From JANMOK01 sp031415055 (GTDB taxonomy: Bacteria; Pseudomonadota; Alphaproteobacteria; Rhodobacterales; Rhodobacteraceae): a DNA stretch of 64,000 nucleotides. Below are positions 39,999 through 49,427 of the stretch, piece by piece. Position numbers and translations under genes: made by a program. Where the stretch lies: contig JANOQZ010000026.1 in NCBI GenBank assembly GCA_031415055.1, forward strand, positions 23,833-87,832, written 5' to 3'. Within the stretch, counting starts at the first letter, position 1; every line of letters begins with the position of its first letter. Under the pieces are notes generated by a model, which was not told the origin of the DNA, did not search any database, and saw only the letters and a program-made list of their open reading frames with translations.

Positions 39999-40152
39999 GG
40001 ACTACTCCGCTAATTGGCATAGGAATAGCCAAACATTTCGTGGGCGCAAGTGCCGGAACTATTTTTGTCTGGCTGGAATAACTCAATTACCATTGACCTC
40101 GGTTTGTTCGATCGCATTGTTAGATTGAGTGATCAATTATTGGAGATATTGT

Positions 40153-40181
40153 TTGCTGGTTGACGCGGTCTAAACTATGCT
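40153..40181 (+). promoter_or_regulatory. possible sigma-70 promoter of the protease gene
   Basis: TTGCTG, 17-base spacer, then TATGCT. It ends about 30 bases before the GTG start. The rest of 39999-40211 shows nothing else. Confidence 0.35.
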
Positions 40182-40211
40182 GCTGTACAGTCCAGTGAAC
40201 GGTGACATGAC

Positions 40212-41627
40212 GTGCGTTTTGCGATTGTCCTTCTGTTGGCATTAGTCTTTGGCGAAAGAACTTTGGCACAATCGTGGCTCGCCAACGAATTTGATGCCCG
40301 CCTTCTCAATTACAATGAAAAAAGATTTCTTCAGGCAGCGCTCGCATTGTCAGGCGACTATAACGCATTGCTCGACGGTGAATGGGGAAAAGGAAGCCAG
40401 AGGTCGCTGGAGCACTACACGATACGGAACTTCGGAAGTCCAAAGCCCATCTTTGACGATCTTGTTCGCCTCTTGCGTGACGCAGAAACAGAGATAATCG
40501 AAAACGGTTGGAAGATCATGAATTTCGAATCAACCAACACTTCATATGCCCATCCATTCGGGATTCTCCTGCCAAAGAGCGGGCAGGACGTGATCGAATA
40601 TAATGCTTTGGACGGAACGATGTCGCTAGTTGTCGAATTTGCCGATTTGAACGCGACCCTCGCGATACATCAGTATTTTGTGAGCCAGTCACTTCCCTAC
40701 CCGGAGAAATACCAGAACTATGGTCGCGAGCGCATCATAACCAGTGTGAGTCTTAAAGGTGGCCTTGTTGCTTACGCGAGGTCAGATTCGGTCGACGTTG
40801 GCTATATGACCCTTTCTATTGTGGCGAATGCACAAAACAAGAACCGTTTGTCGCTTATAGCGTCCAGTATGCAGCGGGGTTACGCTCCACCGTTGGATAT
40901 TCCCGAGGACGGGATACTGGACATGATTGCGCATCCGGTTGCTAAGCTCGAAACGTTGCCTGATGCGGATGTATCAGCCGACCCACCTATAGCGGAGAGC
41001 ACGGTGCCGGAGGCAGTTGGTTCGGGCACTGCTTTTTATGTCAATGCCAACATATTACTGACCGCTGAGCACGTTGTTTCAAACTGCCGCAGTGTTACTC
41101 TCGCAGATGGAACTGAATTGGCGGTGGTTTCGAGAAGTGCTGGTCTCGACCTAGCCGCTCTACAATCTCCAAATTCCTCAACGAATTGGCTAAATGTCTC
41201 CTCTGGAAGTGCTGCAAGTCTAGGTGAAAGAGTTATGGCGGTGGGTTACCCATATTATGGTACCTTACTCCAAGGTCTCACTGCTACGTCGGGGAACGTA
41301 AGCGCAATGGCAGGCCTTGATGGCGGTAGTGATCGGATGATGTTTACTGCCCCAATCCAGCCAGGAAATAGTGGAGGGCCACTGCTGAATTCAACCGGCC
41401 AGGTCCTCGGAGTCGTTGTGTCGCGTGTCGATGACTTAACGCTCCTAGAAAATACCGGAACATTGCCCCAAAATATGAACTTCGCAATACCACCAGGAGC
41501 AGTAGAGGGCTTCCTCCGGGATGCTCGCGTCATCACTCGCGAGAAACTTATACCGACTTTTGATCTTGATTCGGGCATTCCTGAAGAAGTGTCAGCGGCC
41601 GTCGTGGTGATTATCTGCATTCAGTAA
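40212..41627 (+). CDS. trypsin-like serine protease with peptidoglycan-binding-like N-terminus
   Basis: A 471-residue secreted protein (GTG start). Signal peptide MRFAIVLLLALVFGERTLAQ. Residues about 34-70 (RFLQAALALSGDYNALLDGE, then WGKGSQRSLEHY) resemble a PG-binding repeat. From about 268 on is a chymotrypsin-fold protease with His in TAEHVVSNC near 286, Asp in AGLDLAALQS near 312 and Ser in QPGNSGGPLL near 385. The C-terminus is short and hydrophobic (AAVVVIICIQ). Base composition is less G+C-rich than preA. It appears inserted between the DoxX gene and preA. Probably a periplasmic housekeeping or defence protease; substrate unknown. Confidence 0.75.
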   Translation: MRFAIVLLLALVFGERTLAQSWLANEFDARLLNYNEKRFLQAALALSGDYNALLDGEWGKGSQRSLEHYTIRNFGSPKPIFDDLVRLLRDAETEIIENGWKIMNFESTNTSYAHPFGILLPKSGQDVIEYNALDGTMSLVVEFADLNATLAIHQYFVSQSLPYPEKYQNYGRERIITSVSLKGGLVAYARSDSVDVGYMTLSIVANAQNKNRLSLIASSMQRGYAPPLDIPEDGILDMIAHPVAKLETLPDADVSADPPIAESTVPEAVGSGTAFYVNANILLTAEHVVSNCRSVTLADGTELAVVSRSAGLDLAALQSPNSSTNWLNVSSGSAASLGERVMAVGYPYYGTLLQGLTATSGNVSAMAGLDGGSDRMMFTAPIQPGNSGGPLLNSTGQVLGVVVSRVDDLTLLENTGTLPQNMNFAIPPGAVEGFLRDARVITREKLIPTFDLDSGIPEEVSAAVVVIICIQ

Positions 41628-41657
41628 GGCGAATGTCCCTTTTGATGAATGTTCAAA

Positions 41658-42962
41658 CTACTCCGCCGCCCTTGCCATTGGATTATTCGGATGCGTCGTC
41701 CAGTTGGCGTAGTTGTCGAGCACGACTTTGCCGGTGCGGGCGTCGATCATGCCCGGTTCCAGCGCCACCATGTCGATGCAGTTCTCCACCGGACAGACGT
41801 CGATGCACAGGTTGCAGGCGACGCATTCGGCGTCGATCACCTCGAACACCCGGCCCGGCTTCATGGCGATGGCTTGGTGCGACGTGTCTTCGCAGGCGGC
41901 GTAGCAGCGACCGCAGCCGATGCAGAGGTCGGGGTTGATCCGGGCCTTGGCGACGTAGTTGAGGTTGAGGTGTGACCAGTCCGAACAGTTGGGGATGGCA
42001 CGGCCAACGACCGAGGCCACGCTGTCGTGGCCCTTTTCGTCCATCCATTGGCCAAGGCCGGAGATCATTTCCTGCACGATCTTGAAGCCATAGGTCATGG
42101 CGGCGGTGCAGACCTGCACATTGCCCGCGCCTAAAGCCAGAAATTCGGCGGCGTCTTTCCACGTGGTGATGCCGCCGATACCGCTGATCGGCAGTTTGGC
42201 GGTGACCGGATTGCGGGCGATTTCGGCCACCATGTTCAGCGCGATGGGCTTCACCGCCGGGCCGCAATAACCGCCATGCGCACCCTTGCCGTCGATCGTG
42301 GGTTCGGGGGCAAACAGGTCGAGGTTGACGGATGTGATCGAGTTGATGGTGTTGATAAGTGACACTGCATCCGCCCCGCCCCGCCGCGCTGCCTCGGCAG
42401 GTTTGCGAATATCGGTTATGTTGGGTGTCAGCTTGACGATGACCGGTAGGCGCGAATGCTGTTTGCACCAACGGGTGACCATTTCGATGTATTCGGGCAC
42501 TTGACCGACGGCGGAACCCATGCCGCGCTCGCTCATCCCATGCGGGCAGCCGAAATTGAGTTCGATGCCATCGGCGCCGGTTTCTTCGACGAGGGGCAGG
42601 ATGGCTTTCCACGCCGCTTCTTCGCAGGGCACCATCAGCGACACTACCAAAGCCCGATCCGGCCAGTCGCGTTTGACCGATTTGATCTCGCGCAGGTTCA
42701 CTTCCAGCGGGCGGTCGGTGATCAGTTCGATGTTGTTTAGGCCCAACAGTCGCCGGTCTGCCCCCCAGATAGCGCCATAACGCGGGCCGTTGACGTTGAC
42801 GATGGGCGGGCCGGCCTCGCCCAAGGTCTTCCACACCACCCCGCCCCAGCCGGCCTCAAAAGCGCGTCGGACGTTGTATTCCTTGTCGGTTGGAGGGGCG
42901 GAGGCGAGCCAGAACGGGTTGGGGGATTTGATACCGACGAAGTTTGAAGTGAGGTTGGCCAT
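41658..42962 (-). CDS. preA: NAD-dependent dihydropyrimidine dehydrogenase, PreA subunit
   Basis: A 434-residue subunit with an FMN-binding TIM barrel (ANLTSNFVGIKSPNPFWLAS, then GADGIELNFGCPHGMSERGM with the catalytic Cys, and VKLTPNITDIRKPAEAARRG). A C-terminal pair of 4Fe-4S motifs (CIGCGRCYAAC and CVACNLCIDVCPVE) follows near residues 340-400. With PreT it reduces uracil and thymine to the dihydro forms, the first step of the pathway. One base separates its start from the preT stop. Confidence 0.93.
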   Translation of the reverse strand: MANLTSNFVGIKSPNPFWLASAPPTDKEYNVRRAFEAGWGGVVWKTLGEAGPPIVNVNGPRYGAIWGADRRLLGLNNIELITDRPLEVNLREIKSVKRDWPDRALVVSLMVPCEEAAWKAILPLVEETGADGIELNFGCPHGMSERGMGSAVGQVPEYIEMVTRWCKQHSRLPVIVKLTPNITDIRKPAEAARRGGADAVSLINTINSITSVNLDLFAPEPTIDGKGAHGGYCGPAVKPIALNMVAEIARNPVTAKLPISGIGGITTWKDAAEFLALGAGNVQVCTAAMTYGFKIVQEMISGLGQWMDEKGHDSVASVVGRAIPNCSDWSHLNLNYVAKARINPDLCIGCGRCYAACEDTSHQAIAMKPGRVFEVIDAECVACNLCIDVCPVENCIDMVALEPGMIDARTGKVVLDNYANWTTHPNNPMARAAE

Positions 42963-42963
42963 G

Positions 42964-44286
42964 TTATTTTCCCATCAAAACGCGGTGAATATCTTCCGCC
43001 GCATCCCGCCCCTGCGCGACAGCGGTGACGGTCAAGTCGTCGCTGCCGGCGGCGCAGTCACCGCCTGCCCAGACTTTGGGCAGCGAGGTGGCACCGTTGG
43101 CGGTGACTTTGATTTTGCCGGTTTCAAGAGCGATTCCGGTGTCTTGAACCAATGCTTGCCCAATGGCTTTGAAAACTTGATCGGCTGGTAGTGTGAAGGT
43201 TTCGCCGGATTGTGAAAGGTCGGCGCTGGTGAAGCCAAACTCGACGCCGCTGACCGTCCCATTGCCCAGCACTCGCAAAGGCTGGGCATTGTGGATGATG
43301 CGCACGCCTTTGGAAGTGGCGAGGTCTTGCTCATAAAGCGAGGCGCTCATCGCTGATTTGCCGCGCCGATAGACGATGGTGACATCCTGCGCCCCCAAAA
43401 GTTTGGACTGTATCGCGGCGTCAATCGCCGTCATGCCGCCGCCGATGACGACGACGTTGCGACCGACAGGAAGTTGCGACAAGTCGGTTGCTTGGCGCAG
43501 TTCCGCGATGAAATCGACGGCGTTGCGGACGCCTTTCTTGTCTTCGCCATCGGTGCGAAGGGCGTTCACGCCGCCAAGGCCGATGCCGAGGAATACGGCG
43601 TCATGGGTCTTTTGCAGGTCAGAAAGCACCAAATCCATGCCCAGTTTTTTGCCAAAATAGGGGGTAATACCCCCGATTTTGAGTAACCAATCGACCTCTT
43701 TTTGGGCGAAATCATCGACGGATTTATAGGCGGCGATGCCGAATTCGTTCAGGCCACCTGCCTTTGATTTGGCGTCGAAGAGGTCCACGTCGTGGCCCTT
43801 CATTGCTAGTCGGTGCGCGCAAGCAATTCCAGCAGGACCCGCACCGACAACGGCGACTTTCTTGCTCGTCGGTTTCGCGCGGGTGAATGGGTGCGGTTTG
43901 GCCATGATCTTGTCGGTGGCAAAGCGTTGCAGGCGGCCAATCTCAACCGGCTTGCCCTCGGCCTTTTCGCGCACACAGGCTTCTTCGCACAAAGTTTCCG
44001 TTGGGCAGACGCGGGCGCACATGCCGCCGAGGATGTTTTGCGACAGGATGGTTTTGGCAGCGGATTCGGGCGTTCCGGTGGCGATTTGGCGGATGAACAG
44101 CGGGATGTCGATGGAGGTGGGGCAGGCGGTTATGCACGGCGCGTCGTAGCAGAAATAGCAGCGGTCGGAAGCGACCAGTGCCTCGTGGGCATTCAAGGGC
44201 GGGTGCAGGTCGGCGAAATTGTCATGCAGCATGGCAGCATCAAGCCTGTGCGCGGCAATTCCGGGCGCAGATGCGTTTGCAGGCAT
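42964..44286 (-). CDS. preT: NAD-dependent dihydropyrimidine dehydrogenase, PreT subunit
   Basis: A 440-residue glutamate-synthase-beta-like flavoprotein. N-terminal cysteine clusters (CYFCYDAPCITACPTSIDIP and CARVCPTETLCEEACV) bind 4Fe-4S centres. FAD is bound at VAVVGAGPAGIACAHRLAMK near 149 and NADH at VVIGGGMTAIDAAIQSKLLG near 285. Pairs with PreA. First gene of the preT-preA operon; a degenerate RutR-like palindrome lies about 54-71 bases upstream. Confidence 0.92.
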   Translation of the reverse strand: MPANASAPGIAAHRLDAAMLHDNFADLHPPLNAHEALVASDRCYFCYDAPCITACPTSIDIPLFIRQIATGTPESAAKTILSQNILGGMCARVCPTETLCEEACVREKAEGKPVEIGRLQRFATDKIMAKPHPFTRAKPTSKKVAVVGAGPAGIACAHRLAMKGHDVDLFDAKSKAGGLNEFGIAAYKSVDDFAQKEVDWLLKIGGITPYFGKKLGMDLVLSDLQKTHDAVFLGIGLGGVNALRTDGEDKKGVRNAVDFIAELRQATDLSQLPVGRNVVVIGGGMTAIDAAIQSKLLGAQDVTIVYRRGKSAMSASLYEQDLATSKGVRIIHNAQPLRVLGNGTVSGVEFGFTSADLSQSGETFTLPADQVFKAIGQALVQDTGIALETGKIKVTANGATSLPKVWAGGDCAAGSDDLTVTAVAQGRDAAEDIHRVLMGK

Positions 44287-44339
44287 TGTCCTCTCCCATC
44301 TTAGATGGTCGTTGCACGAACTCTGCCATAGCCATTAAA

Positions 44340-44357
44340 TTTTATCAAATGGTAAAA
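44340..44357. promoter_or_regulatory. degenerate RutR-like palindrome upstream of preT
   Basis: TTTTATCA-AA-TGGTAAAA, arms matching except one position. It shares the CAAATGGT core of the perfect site near hyuC. It lies between preT and the divergent gcvT, so could affect either. Confidence 0.45.
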
Positions 44358-44431
44358 CTTCTGAATCGACTTGATTGAGGTTTGACCCTTGCCTAACGTG
44401 ACGCCGCGCTGAACCAATGGTCTGAGACCGG

Positions 44432-45580
44432 ATGGGGGATAGTTTGAGTGACGTCGAAATGCGCACGGTTTTGTGCGACTTGCACCAAGAACTTGGGGCC
44501 AAAATGGTGCCGTTTGCCGGGTATTCGATGCCGGTGCAATATCCGCTGGGCGTTTTGAAAGAGCACCTGCATACGCGGGCCGCGGCGGGATTGTTTGACG
44601 TATCGCATATGGGGCAGGTGTTGGTGACGCCGGTTTCGGGGCGGATGGAAGATGCGGCTTTGGCGCTGGAAAAGCTGGTACCGGTTGATGTGTTGGCGTT
44701 GAAACCGGGGCGGCAAAGGTACGCGTTGTTTACCAATGAAACGGGCGGGATTCTGGACGACCTTATGATCGCCAATATGGGCGATGCGTATTTCGTGGTG
44801 GTGAATGCAGGATGCAAAGTCGCCGATATTGCGCATATGCGGGCGCATTTGAGCGACACCTGCGTTGTGACCGAACTGGCCGACCGCGCCTTGTTGGCGC
44901 TGCAGGGGCCGCAAGCCGAAGCTGTTTTGACCGCACTGGGCGCGGCTGTTTCGGACATGAAATTCATGGACGTGCGGCGGTTGTCGATTGGCGCTGTCGA
45001 AACGATTATTTCGCGGTCCGGTTATTCGGGGGAAGACGGGTTTGAGATTTCGGTTGCCAACCGCGATGCAGTAGCTTTGACACGACGGATTTTGGCGCAT
45101 TCATCGGTCCAACCGATTGGGTTGGGCGCACGGGATTCGTTGCGTTTGGAAGCTGGGCTTTGCCTTTATGGCCACGATTTGGACGAAGCGACCAATCCGG
45201 TTGAGGCAATGTTGGATTGGGCAATTCAAAAATCGCGGCGTTTGGGTGGCGCTCGTGCAGGCGGGTTCCCGGGGGCGGAGGTGATACTGCGCCAGTTGGA
45301 ACATGGGGCCGCCATCCACCGAGTTGGCTTGTTGCCGGAAGGACGTGCACCGATACGCGAAGGGGCACAATTGTTTGCAACGATGGACGCGCCTACCGCC
45401 GTAGGCGAAGTCACGTCGGGTGGGTTTGGACCCAGCCTGAACGCGCCGTTGGCGATGGGTTATTTGCCCGGTGGAATGTCGGAACCCGGCATGCAATTAT
45501 TCGCCGAAGTGCGGGGCAAGCGTTTGCCGGTTCGGGTTTGCGCAATGCCGTTCGTCACGCCAAATTACAAACGAAGCTGA
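44432..45580 (+). CDS. gcvT: glycine cleavage system T protein (aminomethyltransferase)
   Basis: A 382-residue folate-dependent enzyme. Typical are MVPFAGYSMPVQYPLGVLKE, GLFDVSHMGQ, ISRSGYSGEDGFEISV (folate region), ARDSLRLEAGLCLYGHDLDE and GGFGPSLNAPLAMGYLP. It transfers the methylene unit from the H protein aminomethyl-lipoate to tetrahydrofolate. ATG 44432 is used; a TTG at 44444 preceded by GGGGGA is also plausible. First gene of gcvTHP. Confidence 0.92.
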   Translation: MGDSLSDVEMRTVLCDLHQELGAKMVPFAGYSMPVQYPLGVLKEHLHTRAAAGLFDVSHMGQVLVTPVSGRMEDAALALEKLVPVDVLALKPGRQRYALFTNETGGILDDLMIANMGDAYFVVVNAGCKVADIAHMRAHLSDTCVVTELADRALLALQGPQAEAVLTALGAAVSDMKFMDVRRLSIGAVETIISRSGYSGEDGFEISVANRDAVALTRRILAHSSVQPIGLGARDSLRLEAGLCLYGHDLDEATNPVEAMLDWAIQKSRRLGGARAGGFPGAEVILRQLEHGAAIHRVGLLPEGRAPIREGAQLFATMDAPTAVGEVTSGGFGPSLNAPLAMGYLPGGMSEPGMQLFAEVRGKRLPVRVCAMPFVTPNYKRS

Positions 45581-45590
45581 GGATCAAGAA

Positions 45591-45950
45591 ATGAAATTCA
45601 CCGAAGAACACGAATGGCTATTGCGCGAAGGCGATCTAGTGGTCGTGGGGATTACCGAACATGCGGCAAACGAATTGGGCGACTTGGTTTTCGTCGAATT
45701 GCCCGAGGTGGATACTGCGGTGGTCAAGGATGACCATGTGGTGACGATTGAATCGGTCAAGGCCGCGTCAGACATCCTTGCGCCTTTGGACGGCAAGATC
45801 GTCGAGGTCAACGAAGCCGTGGTCAGCAACCCGGCGATGGTCAGCGAAGATGCGCAGGGCAATGGGTGGTTCTTCAAAATGACGGTGGCCGATTGGGCGG
45901 CTTATGACGAGTTGATGGATGAGGACGAGTATCTGGAATTGATTGCATGA
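45591..45950 (+). CDS. gcvH: glycine cleavage system H protein
   Basis: A 119-residue lipoyl carrier. The lipoylated lysine lies in TIESVKAASDILAP near residue 57-58. MKFTEEHEWLLREGDLVVVG and GNGWFFKMTVAD are standard for the family. Starts 10 bases after gcvT and its stop overlaps the gcvP start (ATGA). Confidence 0.94.
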   Translation: MKFTEEHEWLLREGDLVVVGITEHAANELGDLVFVELPEVDTAVVKDDHVVTIESVKAASDILAPLDGKIVEVNEAVVSNPAMVSEDAQGNGWFFKMTVADWAAYDELMDEDEYLELIA

Positions 45951-48778
45951 CCTTCGCGCTGACCGACTATCTGCCCTATGATTTTGCCAATCGGCGGCAT
46001 ATTGGCCCTTCGCCAAGCGAAATTGCCGAGATGTTGAAAGTGGTCGGCGCAGATAGTTTGGAGGCATTGATTGATCAAACGATACCAGCTTCCATCCGGC
46101 AGAAACAGCCGCTGGATTGGGGTAAAGCCCTGTCGGAACAGGAAGCCCTGTATCGGATGCGCAAGGTGGCCGAACGAAACAAGCCGGTCACCTCGCTGAT
46201 CGGGCAGGGGTATTACGGCACGGTGACACCGCCGGTTATTCAGCGAAATATCCTCGAAAATCCGGCGTGGTATACGGCCTATACACCTTATCAGCCGGAG
46301 ATTGCCCAAGGGCGCTTGGAAGCGTTGTTGAACTTTCAGACGATGATTTGTGATTTGACCGGGCTAGAAGTGGCCAATGCCTCGCTGCTGGATGAGGCAA
46401 CGGCGGCGGCCGAGGCGATGACGATGGCGCAGCGGGTGGCGAAGTCGAAGGCGACGGCGTTTTTTGTGGATGAGTACTGCCATCCGCAGACGATTGCGGT
46501 GATCCGAACACGGGCGGAACCGTTGGGGATTGAGGTGGTGGTTGGGGCGGTAGCGGCGCTTGAACCTGGCAAGGTTTTTGGGGCGATATTTCAGTATCCG
46601 GGGACGTTTGGCGTTGTTCAAGATTTCTCGGACCATATCGCGGCGCTTCAGGCGGCAAAGGCAATTGGAATTGTCGCCGCAGATCCATTGGCGCTGACCT
46701 TGCTGAAATCACCCGGCTCGATGGGGGCGGATATTGCTGTCGGCTCAACCCAGCGTTTCGGCGTGCCTATGGGTTATGGCGGGCCGCATGCGGCCTATCT
46801 GGCGACGCGCGACGCGCATAAGCGGGCGATGCCGGGGCGGATTGTCGGGGTGTCAATTGATGCCCGTGGGAACCGAGCTTATCGGTTGAGCCTGCAAACC
46901 CGCGAACAGCATATTCGTCGGGAGAAGGCCACATCCAACGTTTGCACGGCGCAGGCTTTGTTGGCGGTGATGGCCTCGATGTATGCGGTGTTCCATGGCC
47001 CGGAAGGTCTGAAGGCGATTGCGCAGAGGATACACCGCAAGACCGTTCGGCTGGTGCGGGGGTTGGAAGCGCAGGGGTTTGAGGTTGAAACCAAGGAATT
47101 TTTCGACACGGTGACTATCAAAGTTGGGCCGTTGCAGTCGGTGATATTGCATGAGGCAGTGCAGAACGGCGTCAACCTGCGCAAAGTCGGGTCGGACCGC
47201 GTCGGCATTTCGGTTGACGAGCGCACGCGCAAAGGCACGATTGAGGCGGTTTGGAAGGCGTTTGGCAGCGAGTTGACGGACGTAGACCTGCACCACGAAT
47301 ATCGGTTGCCAAGTGGATTGCTGCGCGAGGATGAATACCTGACGCATCCGATCTTTCACATGAACCGCGCCGAAGGCGAGATGACGCGGTATATGCGGCG
47401 CTTGGCCGACCGAGACTTGGCGCTGGATCGGGCGATGATTCCGCTGGGGTCGTGCACGATGAAGTTGAATGCGACGGCGGAGATGATTCCGGTCACTTGG
47501 CCGGAATTCAGCCATGTGCATCCGTTTGCCCCGGCCGATCAGGTCGAGGGTTACGCTGAAGTGATCGCCGATCTGTCGGCGAAACTGTGTCAGGTGACCG
47601 GCTATGACGCGATTTCGATGCAGCCTAATTCTGGGGCGCAGGGTGAATATGCGGGGTTGCTGACGATACGCGCCTATCAGCGGGCGCATGCTCAGGGGCA
47701 TCGGGATGTTTGTTTGATCCCGGTTTCAGCGCATGGCACCAACCCAGCCTCGGCGCAGATGGCGGGAATGGAAGTTGTTGTCGTTGCCTCACGCGATAAT
47801 GGCGACATCGATCTGGACGATTTCCGCGCCAAGGCCGAGGCGCATTCGGAGCGGCTGGCGGCCTGCATGATCACTTATCCCTCGACGCATGGGGTGTTTG
47901 AGGAAACAGTGACCGAGGTCTGTGCGATCACTCACAAACACGGTGGCCAAGTTTACATCGATGGCGCCAATATGAATGCGATGGTTGGGCTGGTGCAACC
48001 CGGAGCGATTGGCGGCGATGTCAGCCATCTGAACCTGCACAAGACTTTTTGCATTCCACACGGCGGCGGCGGGCCGGGGATGGGACCGATCGGGGTCAAG
48101 GCGCATCTGGCTCCGTTTCTGCCGGGGGATGGGTCGGGTGCGGTTTCGGCTGCGCCGTTTGGATCGCCTTCGCTGCTGCCGATTTCTTGGGCCTATTGTT
48201 TGATGATGGGGGGGAAGGGTCTGACACAGGCGACCAAGGTGGCGATATTGAACGCCAATTATATAGCGCGGCGGTTGGATGCGGCATTTCCGGTGCTGTA
48301 CAAAAACAAGAATGGCCGTGTGGCGCATGAGTGCATTTTGGACACGCGGGTGTTGAAAGAAACTTGCGACGTATCGGTCGATGACATTGCCAAACGGTTG
48401 ATGGATTGCGGGTTCCATGCGCCAACGATGAGCTGGCCTGTGGCGGGAACCTTGATGGTGGAACCGACCGAAAGCGAGACCAAGGCCGAGATTGATCGGT
48501 TCTGCACGGCGATGTTGGCGATAAGGGAAGAAGCGCGGGACATCGAAGAAAAGCGGGCGGATGTGGCGAATAATCCCCTTAAAAACGCCCCGCACACTGT
48601 CGAAGATTTGGTCGGTGAATGGGACCGGCCCTATAGCCGCGAGCAAGCCTGTTTTCCGCCCGGCGCGTTTCGGGTGGACAAATATTGGCCGCCCGTTAAC
48701 CGGATCGACAATGCATACGGCGACCGCAATCTGATCTGCACCTGCCCGCCGTTGGAGGATTATCTGACGGCAGAATAG
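45947..48778 (+). CDS. gcvP: glycine dehydrogenase (decarboxylating), P protein
   Basis: A 943-residue PLP enzyme of the single-chain type (both halves fused). Markers: RRHIGPSPSEIAEMLKVVGA at the start, YGTVTPPVIQRNILENP, GSCTMKLNATAEM and the PLP-lysine motif HLNLHKTFCIPHGGGGPGMG near residue 697. It decarboxylates glycine and loads the H protein. Its last ~35 codons recur as a diverged fragment at 50326-50433, past the next two genes. Confidence 0.94.
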   Translation: MTFALTDYLPYDFANRRHIGPSPSEIAEMLKVVGADSLEALIDQTIPASIRQKQPLDWGKALSEQEALYRMRKVAERNKPVTSLIGQGYYGTVTPPVIQRNILENPAWYTAYTPYQPEIAQGRLEALLNFQTMICDLTGLEVANASLLDEATAAAEAMTMAQRVAKSKATAFFVDEYCHPQTIAVIRTRAEPLGIEVVVGAVAALEPGKVFGAIFQYPGTFGVVQDFSDHIAALQAAKAIGIVAADPLALTLLKSPGSMGADIAVGSTQRFGVPMGYGGPHAAYLATRDAHKRAMPGRIVGVSIDARGNRAYRLSLQTREQHIRREKATSNVCTAQALLAVMASMYAVFHGPEGLKAIAQRIHRKTVRLVRGLEAQGFEVETKEFFDTVTIKVGPLQSVILHEAVQNGVNLRKVGSDRVGISVDERTRKGTIEAVWKAFGSELTDVDLHHEYRLPSGLLREDEYLTHPIFHMNRAEGEMTRYMRRLADRDLALDRAMIPLGSCTMKLNATAEMIPVTWPEFSHVHPFAPADQVEGYAEVIADLSAKLCQVTGYDAISMQPNSGAQGEYAGLLTIRAYQRAHAQGHRDVCLIPVSAHGTNPASAQMAGMEVVVVASRDNGDIDLDDFRAKAEAHSERLAACMITYPSTHGVFEETVTEVCAITHKHGGQVYIDGANMNAMVGLVQPGAIGGDVSHLNLHKTFCIPHGGGGPGMGPIGVKAHLAPFLPGDGSGAVSAAPFGSPSLLPISWAYCLMMGGKGLTQATKVAILNANYIARRLDAAFPVLYKNKNGRVAHECILDTRVLKETCDVSVDDIAKRLMDCGFHAPTMSWPVAGTLMVEPTESETKAEIDRFCTAMLAIREEARDIEEKRADVANNPLKNAPHTVEDLVGEWDRPYSREQACFPPGAFRVDKYWPPVNRIDNAYGDRNLICTCPPLEDYLTAE

Positions 48779-48844
48779 GTAGGCAGGACACGCGTGCGCC
48801 GGTCGCTTCAAAAAAAGATACGCCTACAACCCCTAGGCTGCGGC

Positions 48845-49333
48845 TTAGTCAGCGGTCAGCGGGCCGCCCAAAAGCGTCATGCCGTGGCGCTCAAAACACG
48901 CAGCGATTGCGCTTCTGTCGGGCTGTGCACTTCGCGTCAGCGGTCCGAGTTCTTCATAGAAATGATGGCCACCGCCCGGCACATAGACCACGATCACTTC
49001 TGCCGGTTCGCCAGTCAGATTCAGAAAGGCATGCGGCACATCTTTTGGCATCCAAGCAAAGCCACCTTCTTCCAGAATGGCGGTATTCTCGCCGACGCGG
49101 ACCTTGAAGCGACCTTTCACGACATGGATCGTTTCATCTTGCAGATGGTGGACATGCAGCGGCGGGCCGCCGTGCGGCGCAACTTGCACGATGAAGTAGT
49201 CGAGGGCGCCACCGGTATCATTTGCGGTCAGCTTGAAGATCAGGTCGCGGCCGGGACCGGACTGCAGGCGCAGGCCTTCGTCTGCTGCGAGCGCGATCAT
49301 CGGGGCGGCGGAGGGCGGGGATTGGGTGTCCAT
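48845..49333 (-). CDS. cupin-domain protein
   Basis: A 162-residue protein with one cupin barrel: GGPPLHVHHLQDETIHVVKG near 58-77 (metal motif 1) and MPKDVPHAFLNLTGEPA near 96-112 (motif 2). The start ATG 49333 follows AGGAGCC. Divergent from the LysR gene. Both lie between gcvP and a second gcvP tail, so they seem to have been inserted as a pair; the LysR may regulate it. Confidence 0.8.
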   Translation of the reverse strand: MDTQSPPSAAPMIALAADEGLRLQSGPGRDLIFKLTANDTGGALDYFIVQVAPHGGPPLHVHHLQDETIHVVKGRFKVRVGENTAILEEGGFAWMPKDVPHAFLNLTGEPAEVIVVYVPGGGHHFYEELGPLTRSAQPDRSAIAACFERHGMTLLGGPLTAD

Positions 49334-49427
49334 TGTCGGCTCCTGTTTGGTGCGGTTTATCGGATCACCATTAGGCCGAGCGAGCCTTGAACGGAACTTG
49401 CAATACACGTGCAGGGGATGTGCTAGA

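Noticed and set aside
44287..44431. Glycine riboswitch ahead of gcvT
   Set aside because: The gap is only 145 bases and I found no tandem glycine-aptamer-like core; the visible structure is the RutR-like palindrome.
46236..48811. Long minus-strand open frames opposite gcvP
   Set aside because: Arg/Pro/His-rich translations with no family features, fully inside a well-supported gene; typical antisense shadows of G+C-rich coding DNA.
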